A model generated the notes under the pieces. That model was given only the letters and a program-made list of their open reading frames with translations. It ran no database searches and had not been told where the DNA came from. The position numbers were made by a program, and so were the translations under genes. 64,000 nt of DNA from Salegentibacter_A chungangensis (GTDB taxonomy: Bacteria; Bacteroidota; Bacteroidia; Flavobacteriales; Flavobacteriaceae), in NCBI RefSeq assembly GCF_042678405.1, contig NZ_JBHTLI010000001.1:2232001-2296000 (forward strand), in the 5' to 3' direction. This document shows positions 41,765 through 50,234 of the stretch, piece by piece. Position 1 is the first letter of the stretch; every line of letters starts with the position of its first letter.

Positions 41765-44700
41765 ATGACTTTTATTAAACCCTACTTAAAAGAAGAACTT
41801 TACGAAATAATTTGCCGTGATGCTTCAGTTTTTACTTTCATCCAGGATTATGGTCCTGACGGGCTCTGGTTGTGGGATTTAAAAAAGCCCGAAAATTTAT
41901 GGATGAACCCGAAATTTTGGGATAGCCTGGGTTATAGTTCTATCAGTACGAGGCCAGCCTGGGAAAAGTTGATTTTCCCGGAAGACCTTAAGGAATTGCA
42001 GCGTGAACTCGCAGGGCAACAGGAAGAACCTGCTACACCATATAGTTTCCTGTTAAGATTTTATCACTTTTCAGGATATACAATTTGGATGAACTGTAAG
42101 CTGAAATTGATAGAAGATGAAAGCTCAGGGTTCACAAGGGCCCTTGGAGCATTAACCGATGTCACCAAGTTCAAAAAAACAGACCTGGGACTAATAGACC
42201 AGGTACAGCGCTACGAGCATATTATTGAAGGAACAAATATTGGTGCCTGGGAATGGAATATCCAGACCGGGGAAACCATCTTCAATAAGCAATGGGCAAA
42301 CATCCTTGGTTATGAACTGGATGAAATAAGGCCTACTTCTCCCGAAACCTGGGACCGCTTTTCACATCCTGAGGATAAAATTAAATGTGATCATCTTTTA
42401 ACAGAGCATCTTGAAGGGCTCACCGAGTTCTATGAAACTGAATGCCGGATGAAACACAGATCTGGTAAATGGATCTGGGTGGCCGATAGAGGAAAAGTGG
42501 TGAGCTGGACCCCAGATGGAAAACCGGAGTGGATGACCGGCTATCACGAAGAAATTACCGAACGCAAAAACAACTTCGAAAGGAATAAACTCTTTATAGA
42601 TCAGGCTCCAACCGCCATTGCGATGTTCGATACTCAAATGAGATATCTTGCTGTATCCAATCGTTGGTTAATGGAAAGCAATATCACGGAAAAGGAGATC
42701 ATCGGAAAATCACATTATGAAATTAACCCCGACCTGCCTGAGAAATGGAAAGAGATTCATCGAAAAAGCCTGAAGGGCAAAGTATTCAGAAAAGATGAAG
42801 ATTATTTCAAAAGAGCTGATGGTTCAGAATTATGGGTGAATTGGGAAGTAAGGCCCTGGTACAAGGATGAAAATGAGATTGGCGGCCTTATCATGCATAT
42901 AGCAGATGTAAGTAATCTCAAGAAGGCTGAAAAGCTGAACCGAGAAAGACAAAACTTCCTGGAGACCATTCTTTCCAATATTAACGTAGGTATCGTTTCC
43001 TGCGATGAAACCGGTCGGCTTACCCTTTTTAATGAAACCTTAAGAGAATGGCACGGATTGCCGGAAACCGATATTCCGCAAAGCCAGTTTTCCGAATATT
43101 ACGGCCTCTATAAAACCGATGGCGTGACCAGGTTGAAGACCGATGAAATTCCGTTAATAAAGGCCCTTCACTCGGGATATGTTCATAATGATGAAATGGT
43201 TATCAAGCCCAACAAGGGAGATATCAGGATAACAACGGTTACCGGATCGCAGTTAAGAGACGACTCCGGAAAAATTTCTGGAGCCGTTGTGGCACTCCAC
43301 GATATTACCGAAAGGAAAAAAGCTGAAGAACGGCTTCGTATTAGTGAAGCAGCCTTTAGAGGAAATTTTGAGAATGCCGCCATTGGAATGGCTATTTTAA
43401 ACGAAAAGGGCCAATGGCTGGAAGTGAACAAAAGTCTCTGCCAAATGACCGGTTATTCCGCAAAGGAATTGAAAAAACTCACTTTTCAGGACATAACTCA
43501 CCCTGAGGACCTAGACGCGGATGTGGGCTTACTGGAAGAACTTCTTAGAGGAAAAAGGAATTATTATCATATGGAAAAAAGATATTTCCATAAAGACGGC
43601 CACCTGATCTATGTGATACTTTCAGTTTCACTTGTTAAGGACGCAAACCACCAGCCTCTTTATTTCATTTCACAAATAACTGATGTAACCCCCCGGAAAA
43701 AGGCTGAACAAAAATTAGAAGAGACCCTAGCAAAACTGGAATCCATTCTGGATGCCGGAACCCAGGTAAGCATTATAGCAACAGATAAAGAGGGGACCAT
43801 CAATGCCTTTAATAAAGGTGCTGAAAACCTGTTGGGCTACTCCGCCGAAGAGGTGCTGCACAAAACAAAGCCAGTACAGTTCCATAGGGAGAGTGAAGTA
43901 AGAAAAGTAGCAAAGGCCCTTTCAAAAGAAACCGGGAAGCACGTAGAGGACTTCAAGGTCTTTTCAAACCTGGCGGAAAGATACAGGCACGATACCCGGG
44001 AATGGACCTATATTCGTAAAGACGGAAGCAGTTTTCCTGTTCAGCTCACCATTAACCCTATAAAAGATAAAAATGAAATTGTTGGTTACCTGGGGATTGC
44101 GGTAGACATTAGCAGGTTGAAGGCTGTGGAGACCGAAATCAAATCTTTACTTACCGTAACAAAAGACCAGAATGAGAGGCTCAAGAATTTCGCCCATATC
44201 GTCTCTCATAATCTTAGATCCCACTCCGGAAACCTCGCAATGCTGCTTGACCTTTATGTTCAGGAAAACCCTGAGGCTGAAAAGGATGAAATGATAATCC
44301 ATTTAAAAACGGCTTCCCAGAACCTCAAGGAGACCATCGCACATCTCAATGAAGTTGTCCTTATGAACACCTCGGTGTCTGACAACCTTGTAAATATTGA
44401 CCTGAAAGACAGTATTGATCATACTGTAAAGAATGTTTCGGCCCTGGCTGAAGCTTCAGGAGTAACTATTCAAAACAATGTAAAAGAGAATGTTTTCATT
44501 CTTGGGCTGCCGGCTTACCTGGATAGTATCCTTTTAAACTTCCTTACCAACGGGATCAAATACAGTTGCCCGGAAAGAAAGAGCTATGTTAAGTTAAGTA
44601 CGGAAAATACCGGAAAACATATCATCCTTAAAATTGAGGATAACGGCCTGGGGATAGACCTCAGTAAGAATAGAAGAAAATTATTCGGAATGTATAAGAC

Positions 44701-44845
44701 TTTCCACACTCATAAGGACTCCAGGGGAATAGGTCTTTTTATCACAAAGAACCAAATAGAAGCTATTGGCGGAAAGATAGAGGTGGAAAGTGAAAAAGGA
44801 ACGGGTACCACCTTTAAAATTTACTTTAAGTATGTAAAAAATTGA
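41765..44845 (+). CDS. Multi-PAS sensor histidine kinase
   Basis: Protein of 1026 residues, apparently soluble. Six PAS-type domains in tandem are visible (rough spans 15-135, 150-265, 275-385, 395-515, 530-645, 655-785), each followed by PAC-type endings such as GALTDVTKFKK and ITDVTPRKKAEQ. Then HisKA with the phosphohistidine in FAHIVSHNLRSHSGN (about 812-826), and HATPase with LNFLTNGIKYS, DNGLGIDL and SRGIGLFITKNQIEA. A kinase with many PAS domains usually integrates redox, gas or ligand signals. The response regulator gene that overlaps its stop is a pseudogene (44832), so the kinase should have another partner or be idle. Confidence 0.92.
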   Translation: MTFIKPYLKEELYEIICRDASVFTFIQDYGPDGLWLWDLKKPENLWMNPKFWDSLGYSSISTRPAWEKLIFPEDLKELQRELAGQQEEPATPYSFLLRFYHFSGYTIWMNCKLKLIEDESSGFTRALGALTDVTKFKKTDLGLIDQVQRYEHIIEGTNIGAWEWNIQTGETIFNKQWANILGYELDEIRPTSPETWDRFSHPEDKIKCDHLLTEHLEGLTEFYETECRMKHRSGKWIWVADRGKVVSWTPDGKPEWMTGYHEEITERKNNFERNKLFIDQAPTAIAMFDTQMRYLAVSNRWLMESNITEKEIIGKSHYEINPDLPEKWKEIHRKSLKGKVFRKDEDYFKRADGSELWVNWEVRPWYKDENEIGGLIMHIADVSNLKKAEKLNRERQNFLETILSNINVGIVSCDETGRLTLFNETLREWHGLPETDIPQSQFSEYYGLYKTDGVTRLKTDEIPLIKALHSGYVHNDEMVIKPNKGDIRITTVTGSQLRDDSGKISGAVVALHDITERKKAEERLRISEAAFRGNFENAAIGMAILNEKGQWLEVNKSLCQMTGYSAKELKKLTFQDITHPEDLDADVGLLEELLRGKRNYYHMEKRYFHKDGHLIYVILSVSLVKDANHQPLYFISQITDVTPRKKAEQKLEETLAKLESILDAGTQVSIIATDKEGTINAFNKGAENLLGYSAEEVLHKTKPVQFHRESEVRKVAKALSKETGKHVEDFKVFSNLAERYRHDTREWTYIRKDGSSFPVQLTINPIKDKNEIVGYLGIAVDISRLKAVETEIKSLLTVTKDQNERLKNFAHIVSHNLRSHSGNLAMLLDLYVQENPEAEKDEMIIHLKTASQNLKETIAHLNEVVLMNTSVSDNLVNIDLKDSIDHTVKNVSALAEASGVTIQNNVKENVFILGLPAYLDSILLNFLTNGIKYSCPERKSYVKLSTENTGKHIILKIEDNGLGIDLSKNRRKLFGMYKTFHTHKDSRGIGLFITKNQIEAIGGKIEVESEKGTGTTFKIYFKYVKN

Positions 44846-45216
44846 CCTGGCTTGTATTATTGATGATGATCCGGTCTTTGTTTTTGGAGCAATAAGGATC
44901 AAACAATTAGGCAATATTTGCAATAGCTTTATGGTTTTCCACAACGGTGAACAGGTACTCAATATTCTGAACCCCATTTTGGCTGTCAACGCAATATTAC
45001 CGGATTTCATAGTGCTGGATCTTAATATGTCGCTAATGGATGGCTGGGAGTTTCTGGATGAATTTGTAAAAATTCCTTCAAAAAAGAGATCGCCATCTAT
45101 ATGGCCACCTCTTCCATTGATAGGAGGATGTAACAAGGGCAAAATCCTGTAATCGTGTGAGCAATTACCCCGTGAAACCTATTAGTCCTGAAGACTTAAG
45201 AAAACCCTTGAACTGA
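44832..45216 (+). pseudogene. Response regulator pseudogene (REC domain)
   Basis: The frame begins ATG TAA, a stop at codon 2 where AAA (Lys) would be expected, and continues KIDLACIIDDDPVFVFGAI, then FMVFHNGEQVLNIL, PDFIVLDLNMSLMDGWEFLD: a REC receiver domain with the acidic pocket (DDD) and the phospho-Asp (LDLNM). After codon about 83 (FVKIPSKK) the sequence continues in another frame as EIAIYMATSSIDRRM, and then in a third as DVTRAKSCNRVSNYPVKPIS, which contains the conserved Lys-Pro of the domain (ends at 45214-45216 TGA). So a nonsense mutation and two frameshifts have broken a gene of about 128 codons. The ATG overlaps the kinase's stop, showing they were one translationally coupled unit. 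I cannot exclude sequencing errors for the frameshifts, but the stop is a single-base change. Confidence 0.82.
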
Positions 45217-45489
45217 TGTAGCCAGATCGAGGTTTCTTCCCTTTCTGTCAAACCTTCTTTAACCCTGTGGTTTTCTTCAGCTTCCTGAACAGGCCTGTCT
45301 TTATGAATAGGACCTGGCTGCTGCAGTAATTCAAAACAGCAGGCTTTATATTTTAACCTCTTTCTAATATAATCTTTCAGGAGAAAGTAATATCTTAGAG
45401 TATTAATTCGCTAATATTCAACGATTAATAAGAGAATTCAAATTCCCGCCCCTTAGCAATTTTAAGAATCTAACTATAAAATTTTTAAT

Positions 45490-45882
45490 ATGGAGTATTA
45501 TTTCAGCACTACTGTAAAAGGGAAAACTTTTGATGAAGTTATAGACTTAGTAACTGCAGAGCTTAAAAAAGAGGGTTTTGGGGTGCTCACAGAAATTGAT
45601 GTAAAAGACACTTTGAAAAAGAAAATTGATGTTGATTTTAAAAAATACAGGATCCTTGGAGCCTGTAATCCGCATTTTGCATACAAAGCGCTTACTGCCG
45701 AAGATAAAATAGGTGTTTTTTTACCTTGCAATGTTGTGGTTGAAGAAGGTGATAACAACGAAATTGAAGTCTCTGCGGTAGATCCAATTGCTTCTATGTC
45801 GGCAGCCAGAAATGACAGCCTTGAGGATATCGCTAAAGAAGTGCAACAAAAACTTAAGTATGTAATTCAGCATTTAAACTGA
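45490..45882 (+). CDS. DUF302 family protein
   Basis: Protein of 130 residues, soluble: EYYFSTTVKGKTFDEVIDLV, GFGVLTEIDVKDTLKKKIDV, YRILGACNPHFAYKALTAED, GVFLPCNVVVEE. Full DUF302 pattern, including the CNP-FA and PCNV cysteines (about residues 61 and 77). Function unknown; family members are often near metal or sulfur redox genes, as here (P-type ATPase, rhodaneses). First gene of a forward run that may form an operon with the next small gene 30 bases downstream. Confidence 0.87.
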   Translation: MEYYFSTTVKGKTFDEVIDLVTAELKKEGFGVLTEIDVKDTLKKKIDVDFKKYRILGACNPHFAYKALTAEDKIGVFLPCNVVVEEGDNNEIEVSAVDPIASMSAARNDSLEDIAKEVQQKLKYVIQHLN

Positions 45883-45911
45883 TATTATTTAACCTAACAA
45901 CCGATTAAATT

Positions 45912-46238
45912 ATGAATTCTCACGACCATCATAACTACGACACGGTTAGCGAAGCTATAACCGATCTTATGAGAAGGGGTTACGAAACCAATTTCTCTAT
46001 AATTAAGGATAAAGAAACACTTAAGTGTGAAAAGACATCGGTAGAGATGGCTCCTGAAGAATTCGAGATTGATGAAATCTATCGTTTTGAAGGAATGACT
46101 GATCCGGGCGACGAAATGATCGTCTATGCCATCGCTTCAAAGAAATACAAATTAAAGGGTGTTCTTGTTAATGCGTTCGGCACTTACAATGACGGCCGTA
46201 CTTCAAGAATAGTTAAAAGACTCACCGAACATTTATAA
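45912..46238 (+). CDS. Conserved small protein of unknown function
   Basis: Protein of 108 residues, soluble and acidic. In flavobacterial genomes close relatives of this size (starting DTVSEAITDLMRRGYETNFS) are often labelled phosphoribosylpyrophosphate synthetase, but I see no PRPP-synthase motif and regard that label as unreliable. It carries EEFEIDEIYRFEGMTDPGDE, a compact beta-alpha pattern. Its place between DUF302 and a cation ATPase suggests a stress or ion-homeostasis role; inference only. Confidence 0.7.
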   Translation: MNSHDHHNYDTVSEAITDLMRRGYETNFSIIKDKETLKCEKTSVEMAPEEFEIDEIYRFEGMTDPGDEMIVYAIASKKYKLKGVLVNAFGTYNDGRTSRIVKRLTEHL

Positions 46239-46312
46239 CTGCCCGGTTTCTTTAAGCCTGATCTAATGCATAATTAACAGGAATATGTAACCCTTTTCTC
46301 CATTCCCCCGAG

Positions 46313-48820
46313 ATGCTAACCAATAACACGCAAATAAAAGGTTTAACCGAAGACCAGGTAACAACCTCGCGGGAAAAACACGGTTCCAACCAACTTCACT
46401 ACAAGAAAGACAGCGGCCTGCTGAATATGCTCAAAAGCATAGTCGGGGAGCCAATGGTCATTTTATTACTTATAACCTCGAGTATCTATTTTTTTACCGG
46501 AAACACAGGGGATGGAATCTTTTTAGCCTGTGCTATAATTTTTGTTGCAGCAATCTCCATATTCCAGGATTCCCGAAGCAGGCTGGCATTAAAGCGTTTA
46601 AGACAGTTCACCAAGCCTCTCTGTAAAGTTATCCGGAATGGAGAGACCCGGCAAATTAACAGCACCGATGTTGTTGTTGGTGATTTCCTGATCATAGAAG
46701 AAGGCACTACCATAGCAGCCGACGGAACGATTATCCGCTCCAATGACTTTTCAGTAAACGAATCTATACTTACCGGGGAATCTTTTTCTGTTGAAAAAGA
46801 TGCTAATAAAGGCAATAACCAGGTTTTTATGGGCACTATGGTTACCGGAGGCCTGGCAATAATTGAGGTGACAAAAACAGGAAACCAGACCGAATTAGGA
46901 AAGATAGGTAAAAGTCTGGAAGAAGTAGAAAAGGAGAAGACTCCGCTGCAGACGCAAATCAACAATTTTGTCAAGAAAATGGTTGTTGCAGGAGTTATTA
47001 TTTTCTTAATCGTCTGGGGGCTGAACTACCTTAGATCCCAGGATATACTGGACAGCCTGCTAAAAGCGCTTACCCTGGCTATGAGTATTCTCCCGGAAGA
47101 GATACCGGTGGCCTTCGCAACCTTTATGGCTATGGGAGCCTGGAGACTGATGAAAACCGGGGTTGTTGTCAAACAAATGAAAACGGTAGAAGCCCTTGGG
47201 AGTGCCACGGTAATTTGCGCCGATAAGACCGGGACCATAACCGAAAACAGAATGAGCCTCGCCAAAATCTATACTCCCCAGAATCATATAAAAGAACCTG
47301 AGGCAGAGCTAAATGAACAAGAGAAGGAGTTAATACGGGTGGCAATGTGGGCGAGTGAACCTATCCCCTTCGACCCTATGGAAGTTGCCTTGCATGAACA
47401 GTATGCAAAATTATATCCCCAAGATGAACGTCCATCTTTCAAAATGGTTCACGAGTACCCCCTTGGTGGTAAACCTCCAATGATGACGCATATTTTTGAA
47501 AATAAAAAAGGAGAGCGAATTATAGCCGCCAAAGGAGGCTCTGAAGCAATTCTAAATGTCTCTGCACTATCTGAGAATAAAAAGGAAAATATCAGCAAAA
47601 CCGTTTCTAAAATAGCCTCAGAAGGCTATCGGGTTCTTGGTGTGGGTTTATGCACAGATCATACAGGTGAATTCCCGAAAAAGCAGCAGGATTTTAAATT
47701 TAATTTCCTGGGACTGGTTGCCTTCTATGATCCGCCAAAAAAGAATATCTCCAAGGTCTTCAAAGATTTCTATAATGCCGGGATCAAGGTGAAAATAATT
47801 ACGGGAGACAATGCAAATACCACAAATGCCATAGCGAAACAGGTGAACTTCAAAGGTTATGAAAAAAGCATTTCAGGAGAAGAACTTATGCAGATCCCGG
47901 AGGCACAATTAAGCTCGAGGCTTAAGGACATACAGATATTCACAAGAATGTTCCCGGAGGCTAAATTAAAAGTGATCAATTCCCTTAAAAGAGCTCAGGA
48001 AGTGGTGGCAATGACCGGAGACGGTGTGAATGATGCTCCGGCCCTTAAAGCAGCACATATAGGCATAGCAATGGGCAAAAAAGGCAGTGAAATAGCAAAG
48101 CAGGCGGCCTCTCTTATACTTGTTGAAGATGATCTTGGGAAAATGGTAGATGCTGTGGCAATGGGCAGAAAGATCTACTCCAATTTAAAAAAGGCAATTC
48201 AGTATATAATTTCGATACACATCCCAATAATTCTCACGGTCTTTTTACCACTTATCCTCGGCTGGAAGTACCCGAACATCTTTTCACCCGTCCATATTAT
48301 CTTCCTTGAATTAATTATGGGTCCCACCTGTTCCATTATATATGAAAACGAACCAATGGAGAAAAGCACGATGAGCAGGAAGCCTCGTCCAATTAGCAAT
48401 ACTTTCTTTAACTGGCAGGAATTGGCCAATAGCATTATTCAGGGACTCACAATTACCGGCGGCACATTACTGGTATACCGCTATGCCGTAGGTGAATCTT
48501 TTGATGAAACTAATACCCGAACTATGGTGTTCATCACACTAATTGCCGCGAATATTTTCCTTACCCTCATAAATCGTTCGTTCACTCATTCCATCTTCAC
48601 AACTATACGCTACAGAAATCCGCTTGTACCCGTTATTATTGGAATTACCCTTATCCTCAGCACGCTGCTTTTGGTAGTACCCGATTTCAGGAACTTTTTC
48701 GGATTTTCTCCGCTTAATTCTTCTCAACTTGTGGTAAGCATTAGCGCAGGTTTCATTTCAACTTTCTGGTTTGAAATCCCAAAATTTATCCGAAGGAAAG
48801 CCAAATTAGCTGAAATGTAA
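46313..48820 (+). CDS. Cation-translocating P-type ATPase (P2-type, Ca2+-ATPase-like)
   Basis: Protein of 835 residues. Order: N-terminal cation_ATPase_N region, actuator domain with LTGES (about 154-158), membrane helix 4 with ILPEEIPVAFATF (about 260-272, the PEEIP ion site of P2 ATPases), phosphorylation site ADKTGTIT (Asp about 304), nucleotide domain, TGDGVNDAPALKAAHIGIAMG (about 563-583), and six C-terminal helices. It is expected to export a divalent cation, probably Ca2+ or Mn2+; monovalent pumps of this branch also exist. Length is slightly below the classical 880-900. Followed by a rhodanese cluster after 65 bases. Confidence 0.9.
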   Translation: MLTNNTQIKGLTEDQVTTSREKHGSNQLHYKKDSGLLNMLKSIVGEPMVILLLITSSIYFFTGNTGDGIFLACAIIFVAAISIFQDSRSRLALKRLRQFTKPLCKVIRNGETRQINSTDVVVGDFLIIEEGTTIAADGTIIRSNDFSVNESILTGESFSVEKDANKGNNQVFMGTMVTGGLAIIEVTKTGNQTELGKIGKSLEEVEKEKTPLQTQINNFVKKMVVAGVIIFLIVWGLNYLRSQDILDSLLKALTLAMSILPEEIPVAFATFMAMGAWRLMKTGVVVKQMKTVEALGSATVICADKTGTITENRMSLAKIYTPQNHIKEPEAELNEQEKELIRVAMWASEPIPFDPMEVALHEQYAKLYPQDERPSFKMVHEYPLGGKPPMMTHIFENKKGERIIAAKGGSEAILNVSALSENKKENISKTVSKIASEGYRVLGVGLCTDHTGEFPKKQQDFKFNFLGLVAFYDPPKKNISKVFKDFYNAGIKVKIITGDNANTTNAIAKQVNFKGYEKSISGEELMQIPEAQLSSRLKDIQIFTRMFPEAKLKVINSLKRAQEVVAMTGDGVNDAPALKAAHIGIAMGKKGSEIAKQAASLILVEDDLGKMVDAVAMGRKIYSNLKKAIQYIISIHIPIILTVFLPLILGWKYPNIFSPVHIIFLELIMGPTCSIIYENEPMEKSTMSRKPRPISNTFFNWQELANSIIQGLTITGGTLLVYRYAVGESFDETNTRTMVFITLIAANIFLTLINRSFTHSIFTTIRYRNPLVPVIIGITLILSTLLLVVPDFRNFFGFSPLNSSQLVVSISAGFISTFWFEIPKFIRRKAKLAEM

Positions 48821-48885
48821 CAATTGTCACTGTTTGAAAGCCAGGTATCTTATATTTTTGCCCTGTTAATTACTAGAGACGAGCT

Positions 48886-49167
48886 ATGAATATTGAAAAA
48901 TTGATAAAAGAAGAGAATGCAAGTATCGTTGACGTAAGGACTCCACAGGAATTTAGCGGAGGTCACGTGAGCGGTTCGGTAAATATTCCTTTACAGGAAT
49001 TACAAAACAGAATTGATGATTTAAAGCAGATGAAGTCGCCATTGATACTTTGTTGTGCTTCTGGAAATAGAAGCGGAATGGCAGCTCAAATGCTCAGCAA
49101 CCAGGGACTGGAATGCTATAACGGCGGATCCTGGATGGATGTTAATTATTATCAATCTCAAAATTAG
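48886..49167 (+). CDS. Rhodanese-like single-domain protein (1)
   Basis: Protein of 93 residues, one rhodanese domain: SIVDVRTPQEFSGGHVSGSV with the start motif, and the active-site loop LILCCASGNRSGMAAQML (catalytic Cys about 58 or 59, loop CCASGNRS). It transfers sulfane sulfur to a thiol acceptor. Directly followed by a second, similar rhodanese gene, then a YgaP-like membrane protein, which recalls the sulfur carrier YgaP split into separate genes. Confidence 0.9.
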   Translation: MNIEKLIKEENASIVDVRTPQEFSGGHVSGSVNIPLQELQNRIDDLKQMKSPLILCCASGNRSGMAAQMLSNQGLECYNGGSWMDVNYYQSQN

Positions 49168-49171
49168 AAAT

Positions 49172-49486
49172 ATGTTAGATAAACTCAAGCAAATGTTCGG
49201 ACTGGAAAGTGTGGATTATGCTGAACTAAAAAAAGAAGGAGCGGTTATCGTGGATGTTCGCAGTAAAGGGGAATATGCAGGAGGCCATATAAAATCATCG
49301 ATTAATATTCCGGTAAATAACCTGAATAATAACCTGGGAAAACTAAAGAATAAAGACAAGCCGGTTATTACCTGTTGTGCCTCCGGAATGAGAAGCGCTT
49401 CGGCCAAGGCCATTCTTAAATCCAATGGTTATACCAGGGTTTATAATGGTGGTTCCTGGCAAAGTCTTCAGAATAAAATACAATAA
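49172..49486 (+). CDS. Rhodanese-like single-domain protein (2)
   Basis: The ATG at 49172 gives 104 residues. An upstream in-frame start at 49055 would overlap the previous gene by over 100 bases and is unlikely. Active-site loop CCASGMRSAS is analogous to that of the preceding gene (CCASGNRSGM), and the domain starts VDVRSKGEYAGGHIKSS; the two proteins are tandem duplicates with clear divergence. The last A of its TAA stop is the first base of the next gene's ATG (TAATG), so translation of the two is probably coupled. Confidence 0.9.
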   Translation: MLDKLKQMFGLESVDYAELKKEGAVIVDVRSKGEYAGGHIKSSINIPVNNLNNNLGKLKNKDKPVITCCASGMRSASAKAILKSNGYTRVYNGGSWQSLQNKIQ

Positions 49487-49689
49487 TGAAAAACAGACTT
49501 CTTAAAGGTTGGACCATACAACGATCCCTGTTCCTTATAATGGGGATCCTGGTCATATTTCAATCGGCTGATGCCGGGCAATGGCTTGGGCTGCTTTTAG
49601 GAGGCTATATTGCGTTTATGGGTTTGTTTGCGTTTGGTTGTGCTGGTGGAGGGTGTAGCATCCCGAATAAAAAAGAAACTGATTTTTAA
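49486..49689 (+). CDS. YgaP-like DUF2892 small membrane protein
   Basis: Protein of 67 residues with two hydrophobic segments (about 14-29 and 32-52) and a Cys-containing tail (FGCAGGGCSIPNKKE). Resembles the C-terminal DUF2892 membrane part of the rhodanese YgaP. Coupled to the rhodanese gene before it, whose last base is the first base of its start. It probably anchors or feeds the cytoplasmic rhodaneses; inference. Confidence 0.78.
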   Translation: MKNRLLKGWTIQRSLFLIMGILVIFQSADAGQWLGLLLGGYIAFMGLFAFGCAGGGCSIPNKKETDF

Positions 49690-49709
49690 TTCATATAATT
49701 TTATGCCTT

Positions 49710-50156
49710 ATGACAGCCTTTAAATATAATGTAGGTCTTAACTGGGTTGCAGACCGAAAAGGTGAACTTCACTCCACAGAACTGAATGACAAAATTGAAG
49801 TAGCAACTCCTCCTGAATTTCCGGGAGGCATTGAAAACATCTGGTCTCCGGAACATCTTTTCACAGCGTCTGTGGTAAGTTGTTTTATGACCACTTTTCT
49901 TGCAATTGCTGAAAACTCGAAACTAAAATTCAAGCATTTCAGCTGTGATTCAGAAGGAATTCTGGATAAAGCCGATGGGAAATTTAAAATGACAGAGGTC
50001 ATTCTGAAGCCCAAGTTGCTCATACTAATGGAAGAAGACAGGGAAAAGGCCTTAAAAGTACTGGATAAAGCTGAAAGAGCCTGCCTGATCACCAATTCTA
50101 TCAGTTCTGAAGTAAAAATGAATCCGGATGTTCAGGTGCTTCTACCGGTGAATTAA
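49710..50156 (+). CDS. OsmC/Ohr family protein
   Basis: Protein of 148 residues with the OsmC pattern: FPGGIENIWSPEHLFTASVV, then SCFMTTFLAIAE (first redox Cys about 53) and, near the C-terminus, LDKAERACLITNSISSEVKM (second Cys about 125). OsmC/Ohr proteins reduce organic hydroperoxides. End of the P-type ATPase/rhodanese forward run; a terminator follows. Confidence 0.87.
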   Translation: MTAFKYNVGLNWVADRKGELHSTELNDKIEVATPPEFPGGIENIWSPEHLFTASVVSCFMTTFLAIAENSKLKFKHFSCDSEGILDKADGKFKMTEVILKPKLLILMEEDREKALKVLDKAERACLITNSISSEVKMNPDVQVLLPVN

Positions 50157-50191
50157 ATAATTGACATTGTTTTTTCATAATTTGGTTACGT

Positions 50192-50226
50192 AAAGGCTGG
50201 GATTAGTGGTTTCCCGGCCTTTTTTA
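50192..50226 (+). terminator. Rho-independent terminator after the OsmC gene
   Basis: Stem AAAGGCTGGGA (50192-50202) / TCCCGGCCTTT (50212-50222), then a T run. Confidence 0.7.
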
Positions 50227-50234
50227 TAAGGCAC

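Noticed and set aside
45912..46238. Phosphoribosylpyrophosphate synthetase
   Set aside because: At 108 residues with no PRPP-binding or nucleotide motif, the common database label is not supported by the sequence.
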